From the NCBI GenBank assembly GCA_027493935.1, contig JAOSJV010000001.1:2255157-2319156 (forward strand): a stretch of DNA of 64,000 nt, in the 5' to 3' direction. A program made the position numbers and the translations under genes. The DNA is from Burkholderiales bacterium. Its GTDB lineage: Bacteria > Pseudomonadota > Gammaproteobacteria > Burkholderiales > SG8-39. Of the stretch, positions 1 through 10,901 are shown piece by piece. Below the pieces are notes generated by a model. The model ran no database searches. It worked only from the letters and a program-made list of their open reading frames with translations, and was not told the origin of the DNA. The number at the start of each line of letters is the position of its first letter. Positions within the stretch are counted from its first letter, which is position 1.

Positions 1-925
1 ACTTCCTGCAGGTGCGGTGCGCCTCGTTGTCGTAGAACTCCTTGTAAGCGTGGTACACCGGATCGCGCCCGTAATCGTCCACGACGAACTGCACCTCGTG
101 CAGAAACTCATCGCACGTCGGGCAGTACCACTGGAACCGGTCGACCTCACCCGGACGACGCTTGCGCTCGAGGATCATGGCGAAGGCATCGGGCGGGAAG
201 CGCGGCGAATGCGGAATACCGGCGGGCGTGTAGATCACCGAGCCCTCCGCGAGCACGGCCACCTCCTCTTTGCCGTCGGGCTGGCGGTAGTGCAGGCGCA
301 TCTCGCCCTTGATCTGGAACATCACTTCGTCCGCCGGATTGATGTGGAACTCGCTGCGATACTCGCGGCCGCGCGCGACGAACACCAGCGATTCCTCTTC
401 CTGCCACAGCACGCTTACGCGCCTGCCGGTACCGGCCAGCTTGGCAGCCTCGGCCGAAAGGCTCACTATCGGCATCTTGTACACAGTCGGGACCTCCTGG
501 TACGGAACGCGGGCCGCGACTATCCGGAGATAGGCGACGCAGTCGATTTCGATCAGCACGCCCTTGCGGTGCGGCGTGCCCCCGGTGCACGTGCGGGTGA
601 TCTTCTCCCCCTGCATGAACTCGCTGAACGCCTCGTTGAAGCGCGGGAAGTCGGCGACATCGCGCAGGCACACGCGCATGTTGACCACCTGCGCCATCGA
701 CGCGCCGCCGGCCGCCAGTATCGCCTGCAGGTTCTCCAGCACCCGGCGGGTCTGCTCGCGAATATTGCCCGGCACCACTTCCTTGGTCGCCGGGTCGAGC
801 GGGCCCTGCCCCGAGACGTACAGAAAATCGCCGGCGCGCAGGGCCTGCGCCAGGGGCGAGGGCTTGGTCTTGTCGGTGAATCCCGTTACCGGCGCTGCGT
901 CGCTGTACACAATCTGCTTCGGCAT
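1..925 (-). CDS. RidA-family deaminase domain fused in frame to 3-hydroxyanthranilate 3,4-dioxygenase (3' end outside window)
   Basis: Reading from ATG at 925 stays open to the window edge (308 codons). Residues 1-132 are a YjgF/RidA domain of the kind that includes 2-aminomuconate deaminases. Residues from about 151 are 3-hydroxyanthranilate 3,4-dioxygenase: iron ligands H194, E200 (H-x5-E) and H239 in a GIPHSP motif, then WYCPTC, the first half of the rubredoxin-like metal site. The dioxygenase opens 3-hydroxyanthranilate and a RidA-type enzyme deaminates 2-aminomuconate three steps later, so both domains fit one tryptophan/aminobenzoate breakdown route. An AGGAGG followed 8 nt later by an in-frame GTG at the domain junction (about 484) could allow separate translation of the second domain. 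I checked the frame through the junction. The fusion is seen; the precise substrate of the RidA half is inferred. Confidence 0.85.
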   Translation of the reverse strand, partial: MPKQIVYSDAAPVTGFTDKTKPSPLAQALRAGDFLYVSGQGPLDPATKEVVPGNIREQTRRVLENLQAILAAGGASMAQVVNMRVCLRDVADFPRFNEAFSEFMQGEKITRTCTGGTPHRKGVLIEIDCVAYLRIVAARVPYQEVPTVYKMPIVSLSAEAAKLAGTGRRVSVLWQEEESLVFVARGREYRSEFHINPADEVMFQIKGEMRLHYRQPDGKEEVAVLAEGSVIYTPAGIPHSPRFPPDAFAMILERKRRPGEVDRFQWYCPTCDEFLHEVQFVVDDYGRDPVYHAYKEFYDNEAHRTCRK

Positions 926-1164
926 GAGTGCCCGCCTCCTTGGTCGGCTAAATGATCGCTCAATCTCGGCCGCCGGCGCTCACGTGGCGCGCGACCGCGC
1001 CGGCGGCCTGCGCCACCGAGGTGGCGAGAGCGCGGTACCCTCGAGGGCCTCGCGCCGAACACAACCAATCGGTTAGACTGCGCGGGACTCCGAGAAGCGA
1101 GCCGCGTCCGCCGAGTCAGGCTAGCAGCCCGGCAGAACGCCCGTCCAGTCCTTCCGGCATCGAG

Positions 1165-1905
1165 TTGTCCGACACCGCCGCCGCGTCCGAATTCGGCCCC
1201 CTCTACCTGCTGCCGACGCCGCTCGGACCGGGGACACCGCGCGACGTCCTGCCCGAGGGCGTCCTTGCGCGCGTGCGCTCGCTCCGCTACTTCATCGCGG
1301 AGCGGCCACGCAGCGCGCGCGCATTCCTGAGGTCGGTCGACTTCCCCTGCCCGCTGACGCAAGTGCGCATCGCGACACTGGACGAGCACACGCCCGACGA
1401 GGCGCTGCCGGAGCTGCTCGCACCGCTCGCGGGCGCAGCGGGGGCGCTCCTCTCCGAGGCCGGCGCACCGGGCGTCGCAGATCCGGGCGCCGCGCTCGTG
1501 CGGCTCGCGCACGCGCGCGGCATTCGCGTCGCGCCGCTCGTCGGACCCTCGGCGATACTGCTTGCCCTCATGGCGGCCGGATTGAACGGGCAGCACTTCG
1601 CGTTCCATGGCTACCTGCCGATCGAGGCGCAAGCGCTGGCGCGCCGCGTGCGCGAGCTCGAGGCCGAGTCGCGCCGGCTCGGCCAGACGCAGGTCTTCAT
1701 CGAGACCCCGTACCGCAACGACCGGCTGCTGGAAGTCCTGCTGCGCGAGTGCCGGCCGGCGACGCGGATCGCCATCGCATCCGATCTCACCCTTGCCTCC
1801 GAGTCGATCGGGGTGCGCGAGGTCGCCGCCTGGCGGCGGGCGGCACCGCGAATCGGCAAGCGCCCGGCAGTGTTCCTGCTGCTCGCTCTAGCGGAAGGAC
1901 GGTAA
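1165..1905 (+). CDS. RsmI-like SAM-dependent methyltransferase (tetrapyrrole methylase fold)
   Basis: The protein opens with LYLLPTPLG and carries the GPSA motif and a SAM-binding tetrapyrrole-methylase fold, as in RsmI (16S rRNA C1402 2'-O-methyltransferase) and its relatives. At about 246 residues it is shorter than true RsmI and looks like the divergent paralogue annotated in proteobacteria as a SAM-dependent methyltransferase. The same frame is open upstream to an ATG at 952, but that leader is Ala/Pro/Arg-rich low-complexity sequence, so I chose the TTG at 1165 just before the domain; no strong ribosome-binding site is visible. It is divergent from the RidA-dioxygenase gene and converges on sppA. 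The target RNA or substrate is unknown. Confidence 0.7.
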   Translation: MSDTAAASEFGPLYLLPTPLGPGTPRDVLPEGVLARVRSLRYFIAERPRSARAFLRSVDFPCPLTQVRIATLDEHTPDEALPELLAPLAGAAGALLSEAGAPGVADPGAALVRLAHARGIRVAPLVGPSAILLALMAAGLNGQHFAFHGYLPIEAQALARRVRELEAESRRLGQTQVFIETPYRNDRLLEVLLRECRPATRIAIASDLTLASESIGVREVAAWRRAAPRIGKRPAVFLLLALAEGR

Positions 1906-1942
1906 CGGGAGGACCCGTGTGCTCCCTCGTGTTCGTTCGCTC

Positions 1943-2920
1943 TCAGCGCAGCCGCGCGCCCGCCGCTAGGCCGAAGGCATCGGCGAACGCCGCGCCGAAG
2001 CGCCGCGCGAAGCGCTCGGCGATGTTCTCCTTGCGCGTGTAGTCGACGATCTGCTCGGCCTCGATCACGTCGCGTGCGACCGAGTCGACGCTGCCGAGCG
2101 CGTCCGAGAGGCCGAGCTCCACGCTCTTCGCACCGGTCCACATCAGGCCGGAGAAGAGCTCTGGCGCGTCCTTCAGGCGTGGCCCGCGCCCCTTCTTAAC
2201 GACGTCGATGAACTGCCGGTGGATATCGTTCAGCATCGTCTTCGCGTGGGCGACGTGCTCCGGATCGAGCGGCGAGAACGGATCGAGAAACGCCTTGTTC
2301 TCCCCGGCGGTGACCACGCGCCGCTCGACCCCGAGCTTCTCCATCGTCGCGGTGAAGCCGAACTGGTCCATCAGGACGCCGATCGAGCCGACGATGCTCG
2401 CCTTGTCGACGTAGATCCGGTCGGCGGCCGAGGCGATGTAATAGCCGCCGGAGGCGCAGACGTCCTCCACCACCGCGTAGATCGGGATGTCGGGGTACTT
2501 GCCGCGCAGCCGCCGGATCTCGTCGTAGATGATGCCGGACTGCACGGGGCTGCCGCCGGGGCTGTTCACTCGCAGGATCACGCCCTTGGTGTTCTTGTCC
2601 TTGAACGCGCTCTGCAGCGCGGCGGTGACGTTGTCGGCGCTCGCGTTGCTCTTCGCCTGGATCACGCCGGCGATGTCGACGAGCGCGCTGTGCTTCGCCC
2701 CGGTCAGCGCGTCGGTGTCGGCGCGCAGGTCGAACAGCGCGACCAGCACGAACGTGAGATAGGCGAAGCCGAGCAGCTTGAAGAAAATGCCCCAGCGCCG
2801 CCGGCGCCGTTGCTCGGCGAGCGCCTCGAAGGCGAGCTTCTGCAGCGTATCGCGTTCCCAGTTGCGCTCCGCGGCGCCCCCGCGCGCGCCGCCCGCACTT
2901 GCATCGACCGGTGACTCCAT
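1943..2920 (-). CDS. sppA: S49 family signal peptide peptidase (SppA, protease IV type)
   Basis: The 325-residue membrane peptidase degrades cleaved signal peptides. A positively charged N-terminal region (RRRRRW) precedes one transmembrane segment at about 43-65. The S49 domain follows, with VNSPGGS and the nucleophile region ASGGYYIAS, then GSIGV. The catalytic lysine cannot be assigned with certainty by eye. The length matches the short, single-domain form of the family. It is the last gene of a tight minus-strand block (rluC, gph, Rieske, sppA), with only 4 bases to the Rieske gene, so it is probably co-transcribed. This block is common in betaproteobacteria. Confidence 0.92.
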   Translation of the reverse strand: MESPVDASAGGARGGAAERNWERDTLQKLAFEALAEQRRRRRWGIFFKLLGFAYLTFVLVALFDLRADTDALTGAKHSALVDIAGVIQAKSNASADNVTAALQSAFKDKNTKGVILRVNSPGGSPVQSGIIYDEIRRLRGKYPDIPIYAVVEDVCASGGYYIASAADRIYVDKASIVGSIGVLMDQFGFTATMEKLGVERRVVTAGENKAFLDPFSPLDPEHVAHAKTMLNDIHRQFIDVVKKGRGPRLKDAPELFSGLMWTGAKSVELGLSDALGSVDSVARDVIEAEQIVDYTRKENIAERFARRFGAAFADAFGLAAGARLR

Positions 2921-2924
2921 CGCG

Positions 2925-3269
2925 TCAATCCTTCAGCCTGACCACGCCGCCGCGCTCCTCGACGGCGAGCTTCTCGAGCCCGCCGCGCCGGCACGGGCCG
3001 CCGAGACAGCCGCCGGTCGCCGGATCGTAGAGCGCACCATGGGTCGAGCATATCAAAACCAGTCCGCCCTGATCGAAGAACCTGCCCGGCTGCCAGTCGA
3101 GCTCGACCGGCACGTGCGCGCACCGGTTCACGTAGGCGTGTACCTCGCCGCCGAAGCGGATCGCGAACGCCGCAATGCGCTCGCCGCCGCGCTCCGCCTC
3201 GAAGCGCACGCCGTCCCCGCCCTCGGCGAGCGCGGCGGAGGCGCAGATCACGCGTTCTCGGCCAGCCAC
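2925..3269 (-). CDS. Rieske [2Fe-2S] ferredoxin-like protein
   Basis: A 114-residue stand-alone Rieske domain. The two cluster-binding boxes are CAHVPVELDW and CSTHGALYDP, giving the Cys-x-His and Cys-x-x-His ligands of a Rieske 2Fe-2S centre. There is no signal peptide and no oxygenase domain, so it is a small cytoplasmic electron carrier or sensor of unknown partner. Its start overlaps the end of gph by 22 bases, and sppA follows 4 bases after its stop. Such small Rieske proteins are frequently annotated between gph and sppA in betaproteobacteria; the role there is not established. Confidence 0.88.
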   Translation of the reverse strand: MAGRERVICASAALAEGGDGVRFEAERGGERIAAFAIRFGGEVHAYVNRCAHVPVELDWQPGRFFDQGGLVLICSTHGALYDPATGGCLGGPCRRGGLEKLAVEERGGVVRLKD

Positions 3270-3916
3270 GCCGCGAGCTCCGCGGTCGATGCGACGAGCG
3301 CGAGCGGCGCGAGCGGCGCGAGCGCGGCCGCCGGATGCGCGCCGTAGGCGACGCCGACGGCGGCCACCCCTGCGTTCGCCGCCATGCGCAGGTCGTGCGC
3401 GGTGTCGCCGATCATCAGCGTGCGCGCCGGATCGGCGTCGAGCTCGGCGATCAGCTCGAGCAGCATATCGGGGGCGGGCTTAGGCGCGCACTGGTCCGCG
3501 CAGCGGGTCGCCGCGAACGCCTCCGCGAGCGTCGTCTGCTCGAGCGCGCGTGCGAGCCCGTTCCGGCTCTTGCCGGTCGCGATCGCGAGGAGATGGCCGC
3601 GCGCGCGCAGCGCAGCGACCAGCTCACGCGTGCCTTCGAAGAGCGGCAGCGCGGCGTCGCGCGCGAGGAAATGCTGGCGGTAGCGCTCCGCCAGCCTGCC
3701 GTAGTCCGCACGGTCGAGCTCCGGCAGTGCGTAGCCGAGGGCGTCCTCCAGCCCGAGGCCGATCACGTGGCGCGCGCGCTCTGCGCTCGGCACCGCCAGG
3801 CCGAGATCGCGCGCGGCCGCCTGGATGCATTCCGCGATCGCCCCCGCCGAGTCGATCAGCGTGCCGTCCCAGTCGAAGACGATCAGCTCAAAGCGCATCG
3901 GCATCGACGGCGGCAC
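3248..3916 (-). CDS. gph: HAD-superfamily phosphatase, phosphoglycolate phosphatase-like
   Basis: The 222-residue haloacid-dehalogenase hydrolase has motif I FDWDGTLIDS near residue 12 (nucleophile Asp and acid/base Asp), motif II TGKS near 116, and motif IV GDTAHDLRMA near 169. Gph removes phosphate from 2-phosphoglycolate, but many close relatives act on other phosphosugars, so the substrate is inferred. It overlaps rluC by 29 bases at its 5' end and the Rieske gene by 22 bases at its 3' end, which indicates translational coupling. Confidence 0.85.
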   Translation of the reverse strand: MPPSMPMRFELIVFDWDGTLIDSAGAIAECIQAAARDLGLAVPSAERARHVIGLGLEDALGYALPELDRADYGRLAERYRQHFLARDAALPLFEGTRELVAALRARGHLLAIATGKSRNGLARALEQTTLAEAFAATRCADQCAPKPAPDMLLELIAELDADPARTLMIGDTAHDLRMAANAGVAAVGVAYGAHPAAALAPLAPLALVASTAELAAWLAENA

Positions 3917-4847
3917 CCTGGAGGGAGCCGAGGAAGCGGCGCAGGTCGTGCGGCAGCGGCGCGCAGAGCCTCACGCGTTCCCCGCTGCGCGGATGGTCGA
4001 ACGCGAGGCGCTCGGCGTGCAGGAACATCCGCCGCAGCCCGCGCCGCGCGAGCGCCCGATTGAGCTCGAAGTCGCCGTACTTGTCGTCGCCCGCGACCGG
4101 GAAGCCAAGATGCGCGAGCTGCACCCGGATCTGGTGGGTGCGCCCGGTCTCGATCGCGGCGGCGAGCAGCGAGTAGCCGTCGAGGCGGCGCTCGAGCTCG
4201 AAACGCGTCCGCGACGCCTGCCCTGCAGGGTTCACGCCGACGCGCCGCTCGCCGGCGGCGGTGAGGTAGCGCCGCAACGGCAGCGCGACCTCGCGCGCGG
4301 CACGCGTCCAGCGGCCCTTCACGAGCACGAGGTAGCGCTTCTCCACCGTGCCCGCGCGCAGCGCGTGGTGCATCGCGAGCAGCGCGGAGCGCTTCTTCGC
4401 CACGATCAGCAGGCCGGAAGTGTCGCGGTCGAGGCGGTGCACGAGTTCGAGGTACTGGGCGGCCGGCCGCGCGGCGCGCAGCTGCTCGATCACGCCGGCG
4501 CTGACGCCGCTGCCGCCGTGCACCGCCACGCCGGCCGGCTTGTCGATCACCAGTAGCGCGTCGTCCTCGAAGACGACCGGAAACTCAGCCGCGCGGACCG
4601 GCGCAGGACCGCGGGCCACTGCCGCAGTGCGCACCGGCGGCACCCGGACGCGGTCGCCGCTCTGCAGGCGGTAGGTGACGTCCACCCGCCGGCTGTTGAC
4701 CCGCACCTCGCCGGACCGGACCAGACGGTACACCCGGCTGCGCGGGACACCTTTCAGCGTTCGCAGCAGGAAATTGTCCACGCGCTGGCCCGCGTGCGCC
4801 GCGTCGATTGCGACGAGGTGCACGCGGGCGTTGCCTAACTCCTTCAT
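3888..4847 (-). CDS. rluC: 23S rRNA pseudouridine synthase RluC
   Basis: The 319-residue enzyme has an N-terminal S4 RNA-binding domain (about residues 18-80) and a RluA/RluC catalytic domain with HRLDRDTSGLLIVAK near residue 140, where the Asp is the catalytic residue. RluC makes pseudouridines 955, 2504 and 2580 of 23S rRNA. Divergent placement from rne is the classic proteobacterial arrangement and supports RluC over RluD. On the minus strand a TATAAG box lies at 4852-4857, only 4 bases before the ATG at 4847, so either the mRNA is leaderless or translation starts slightly downstream. It is the first gene of the rluC-gph-Rieske-sppA unit. Confidence 0.93.
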   Translation of the reverse strand: MKELGNARVHLVAIDAAHAGQRVDNFLLRTLKGVPRSRVYRLVRSGEVRVNSRRVDVTYRLQSGDRVRVPPVRTAAVARGPAPVRAAEFPVVFEDDALLVIDKPAGVAVHGGSGVSAGVIEQLRAARPAAQYLELVHRLDRDTSGLLIVAKKRSALLAMHHALRAGTVEKRYLVLVKGRWTRAAREVALPLRRYLTAAGERRVGVNPAGQASRTRFELERRLDGYSLLAAAIETGRTHQIRVQLAHLGFPVAGDDKYGDFELNRALARRGLRRMFLHAERLAFDHPRSGERVRLCAPLPHDLRRFLGSLQGAAVDADAL

Positions 4848-5222
4848 TCTGCTTATACTCTGTTGGCTGACAGGGTCTTCGCAGCCGCTTTCGCGACGCT
4901 GCGGCCGCGCGGCTCACCTGCCGCCCGTGCCGCGATCTGGAGCGCGGCGCGCGGCGCTAGACCGGTGATCACGACCCGGTGCCCGCCAGCGGGTTAATTT
5001 CGCTCACCAGAAGTAGCGATGTTAATGGATAAGCGCGCCACAACCAGGCAGTAAGCGGCAGAACCCGTGGCCCCCGCCGAATCCCGGCGCCGGGACCGCA
5101 ACGACACGACCAGCCAGCCTCCGCGAGCACCGATCCCGGAATGACGCTAGAGACGCACACCTGAGGACCGCGATCTTCAGCGGCGTTGGTCTTGTCCTGC
5201 CCGCGCGCAGGAGAAGAACTAC
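4848..5222. other. rluC-rne divergent intergenic region
   Basis: The 375-bp gene-free region must hold the rne promoter and 5' untranslated leader on the plus strand and the rluC promoter on the minus strand. In enterobacteria the rne leader is an RNase E cleavage target for autoregulation. A long leader is present here too, but I could not identify a conserved hairpin set. The ribosome-binding site before rne is AGGAGAAGAACTAC. Confidence 0.5.
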
Positions 5223-7999
5223 ATGAAACGCATGCTGTTCAATGCGACACAGGCCGAGGAACTCCGTGTCGCGATCGTCGAGGGTCAGAAGCTGATTGAC
5301 CTCGACATCGAATCGGCCAGCAAGGAACAACGCAAGGGCAACATCTACAAGGGAGTCATCACTCGGGTCGAACCCAGTCTCGAAGCGGCATTCGTCGACT
5401 ACGGCGCGGAGCGCCACGGCTTTCTGCCCTTCAAGGAGATCGCCCGCAGCTACTTCAAGGCTTCCGCCGACCCCGGCCGCGCCCGCATCCAGGACGCCGT
5501 CGCCGACGGCACGGAGCTCATCGTCCAGGTCGAGAAGGACGAGCGAGGCACCAAGGGCGCCGCGCTCACCACGTTCATCAGCCTCGCCGGGCGCTATCTC
5601 GTACTGATGCCGAACAATCCCCGCGGCGGCGGCGTATCGCGCCGCGTCGAGGGCGAGGACCGCAACGAGCTCCGCGAGGCGATGGACCGCCTGCCCGTCC
5701 CGCAGGGCATGAGCATCATCGGGCGCACGGCCGGCATCGGCCGCGGCTACGAGGAGCTCGAGTGGGACTTCGGCTATCTCCTCAAGCTGTGGGAAAAGAT
5801 CGTCGAGGCGGCCGAGCCGCACCGCTGGACCGAGGAGGAAGTCGAGGAGGCGAAGAAGCGCGGCGGCACGATCCGCGTCGGCGATCGCGCCAACCCCGCG
5901 CCCTACCTCATCTACCAGGAATCGAGCCTGGTGATCCGCGCGATCCGGGACTACTTCCAGCCCGACATCGGCGAGATCCTGATCGACACCGACGCGATCT
6001 ACGAGCAGACCGTCGCGTTCATGGGCAACGTGATGCCCGACAACGTGCAGCGCGTGAAACGCTACCGCGACGATATCCCGCTCTTCTCGCGCTTCCAGAT
6101 CGAACACCAGATCGACTCGGCGTACTCGCGCCAGGTGGCGCTGCCCTCGGGCGGCGCGATCGTGATCGACCACACCGAGGCGCTGGTGTCGATCGACGTC
6201 AACTCGGCGCGCGCCACCAAGGGGGCCGACATCGAGGAGACCGCGCTGCGGACCAACCTCGAGGCGGCCGACGAGATCGCGCGGCAGCTCAGGCTGCGCG
6301 ACCTCGGCGGGCTGATCGTGATCGACTTCATCGACATGGAGAGCCAGCGCAACCAGCGCGAGGTGGAGAACCGGCTGCGCGAGGCGCTGCGCTTCGACCG
6401 CGCGCGCGTGCAGATGGGCAAGATCTCGCGCTTCGGCCTGATGGAGCTGTCGCGCCAGCGGCTGCGGCCGAGCCTCGGCGAGACGAGCCACCAGGCGTGC
6501 CCGCGGTGCAACGGTACCGGTCACGTGCGCTCGATCGAGTCCTCGGCGCTGCACGTCCTGCGTATCATGCAGGAGGAGGCGATGAAGGAGAACAGCGCCG
6601 CGGTGCACGTCCAGGTGCCGGTCGACGTCGGCACGTTCCTGCTGAACGAGAAGCGTGACGAGATCCACGCGCTCGAAGCACGACTCAAGGTGAACATCGT
6701 CATCCTGCCGAACATCCACCTCGAGACGCCGAACTACAAGATCGAGCGCCTGCGCCACGACGACCTGAATCAGGAGGGCGTGCTGCCGCCGAGCTACCGG
6801 CTGGTCGAAGCGCCCGCCGAGGAGGAAAAGAAGCTCCTGCTGCCCGAAGCGAAGCCCGCGCGTCCCGAGGCGCTGGTGAAGGGCGTCACGCCGGAGCAGC
6901 CCGCGCCGGTGCCGGCGCAGCCGGTCCCGGCCGCCGCACCCGTCGGCGCCGTGCCACCGGCACCGCACGTCGGCATCATCGACAAGATCGTCGGCTGGTT
7001 CAGGCGCCCGGCCACGGTCGTGCCGGCGCCGGTTGGGCCGGTGGTGCGTGCGGCCGGCAGCGAGCCGCGCCGCGAGCACCGTGATCATCGCGAGCGCCGC
7101 GGCGACCGTCGCGACCGTGGCGACCGCGGGCGCGATCGTTCCGAGCGGCGCGATCGGCACGACGGCCGCCCGCAACCGCCGCGGTCCGAGCGGCAGCAGC
7201 CCGGCGGCGGCGAGCGCCGGGAGCGCTCGGGCGATCAACCGCGCGAAGGACGCCCCCAGCAGCGCGAGCGCGGCGAGCGCCGCGACGAGCGCCAACGCCG
7301 CCCGGAGCCCGAGGCGCGGCCGCAACCGCAGGGCGCCGTTGTGGCGGCCGAAGGCCAGCCGGCCGCGGAGGGCGAGCGCCGCGGGGGGCGGCGCCGTCGC
7401 CGCGGGCGCGGCGGCGAGCGCGCTGCCCAGCCGCCGCGTCCCGACACTGCAGTTGGCGTGGCACCGCTTGCCGCCGTTCCCGTCGAATCGGTGTCGAGCG
7501 CGCTCCAGGCGATCGAGACCTCACCGGGGAGCCGGCGCCGGTTCATGGTGCACCCGCCTTCGAGGCGCCCGTGATCGAGCCCCTCGCGCCCGTGCCCGCC
7601 CCCGAGCCGACCCGCGCGCCGGAGGCACCTGCCCCGATGGCGAGCGAACGGGCGGCGCCTGCATGGACGGCCGCGTCCGCACCGGCCGAGCCCCCGCCGG
7701 CCGCGGCGGATCTCAACGTGTCGGAAGCCGCGGAGCGGCGGGTCACTGCGCGAGCGCCGGTGGAGGTCGTCGCGGAGAGCGCCGCTCCGGCACCAGCGCC
7801 ACAACCCGATCTCGACGAGGCGCTGCGCGAGAGCGGCCTCGTGCTGATCGAGACCAATCCGAGCAAGACGACGGCGGAGGCGCCCGCCGCGGAGCAGGCA
7901 CCCGCGCCGCGCGCGCCGCGCGAGCGACGGCCGGCGCCGGTCGCGCAGGACGAGCCGCTCGTGCAGGTCGAGACGCGCGGCCCGGATCAGTCGACCTAG
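5223..7999 (+). CDS. rne: Ribonuclease E (one frameshift in the C-terminal scaffold region)
   Basis: Endoribonuclease that initiates mRNA decay and matures rRNA and tRNA. Residues 36-120 form the S1 RNA-binding domain. The catalytic Asp residues lie in VSIDVNSAR and IVIDFIDME, and CPRCNGTG is the zinc-link that joins dimers. The catalytic half is complete. The C-terminal scaffold is Arg/Pro/Ala-rich, and this frame stops at 7574. The expected tail, including the conserved end [14 protein letters not shown], continues in another frame from about 7530 to 7999. The switch is near a run of four G at 7526-7529. A stop here would remove a conserved C-terminus, so I read this as one gene with an indel, most likely a sequence error. 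Confidence 0.9.
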
Positions 8000-8003
8000 G
8001 CGG

Positions 8004-8027
8004 GCGCGGGGGCTTGCGGCCCCGCGC
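8004..8027. terminator. Hairpin between convergent rne and phosphatase gene
   Basis: GCGCGGGG and CCCCGCGC form a perfect 8-bp stem with an 8-nt loop exactly between the two convergent stop codons. There is no T-tract, so it could serve as a bidirectional 3'-end hairpin rather than a textbook intrinsic terminator. Confidence 0.5.
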
Positions 8028-8050
8028 GATCGGGACCGCGCCGAGGCGTA

Positions 8051-8566
8051 TCAGCGCATCCCGCGGGCGATCTCGGCGCCCAGTGCGTCGAGCAGCCCGG
8101 CGGCCGCGTCCTCGAGCAGATCGAGGACGTGCTCGAAGCCGCCCGGCCCGCCGTAGTACGGGTCGGGCACGTCGAGCGTCTGCGCGTGCCGGGCGTAGGT
8201 CAGCACGAGCGCGATCTTGCCCGCCTCCGCCTGCGGCGCGAGGCGTCCGAGAATCTCGCGGTGGCCGCGGTCCATGGCGAGGATCAGGTCGAACGCGACG
8301 AAGTCCGCCGGCACGATCCTGCGCGCGCGCAGGTGCGACATCTCGTAGCCGCGCGCGCGTGCGGCCGCCTGGGCCCGCGCGTCCGGCGGCTCGCCGGCGT
8401 GGTAGTCATGCGTCCCGGCGGAGTCGGCGCGCACGAGGTGGGCGACGCCCCTCTCCTCGGCCAGGCGCACGAACACCGCCTCCGCGGTGGGCGAGCGGCA
8501 GATGTTGCCCGTGCACACGAAGAGCACCCGCCTCGCCTGCCCTCCGGGAAGTGCGGCTGCGTCCAC
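8051..8566 (-). CDS. Low-molecular-weight protein tyrosine phosphatase
   Basis: The 171-residue protein has the phosphatase loop VCTGNICRSP (C-x5-R) about 22 residues in and the general-acid motif DPYYGG towards the C-terminus. It removes phosphate from tyrosine (or arginine) residues of proteins. I chose the GTG at 8566, which overlaps the end of uvrB's region by nothing but 2 bases; an internal GTG 15 codons further, preceded by GGAGG, is also possible. It directly follows uvrB on the same strand, a common betaproteobacterial pairing. Confidence 0.88.
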   Translation of the reverse strand: MDAAALPGGQARRVLFVCTGNICRSPTAEAVFVRLAEERGVAHLVRADSAGTHDYHAGEPPDARAQAAARARGYEMSHLRARRIVPADFVAFDLILAMDRGHREILGRLAPQAEAGKIALVLTYARHAQTLDVPDPYYGGPGGFEHVLDLLEDAAAGLLDALGAEIARGMR

Positions 8567-8568
8567 GT

Positions 8569-10674
<2,106 letters not shown>

Positions 10675-10901
10675 CCTTACATCGGGTGCGCGCGGCGCGG
10701 GGGCAATCGATTGGACCGCTTCGGCCCGCGAACGGCACGGGCAACCCGTGATTTTCGCACATGCACGGGGCGAGATCGCCCATGCCCTGCGTCGCGCCGC
10801 CCGCCGGCGCGGCGGCGCGGTAGAATTCGCGCGGTGACGCGGGGCCGCGGCGCGCCGCGCGCCCGGTCACGCCGGCCGATTCGACCACGAGACTCCCGCC
10901 C

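Noticed and set aside
952..1164. N-terminal 71 codons upstream of the RsmI-like methyltransferase
   Set aside because: Open in frame but low-complexity and outside the domain. It overlaps the region that should hold the promoters of two divergent genes.
5022..7325. 767-codon open frame on the minus strand opposite rne
   Set aside because: It mirrors the rne codons in a GC-rich gene and is rich in Arg, Leu, His and Ala with no domain. The plus strand encodes a clear RNase E.
7526..7574. Programmed frameshift in rne
   Set aside because: There is no slippery heptamer or downstream pseudoknot. Many other genes here show single-base shifts in homopolymers, so error is more likely.
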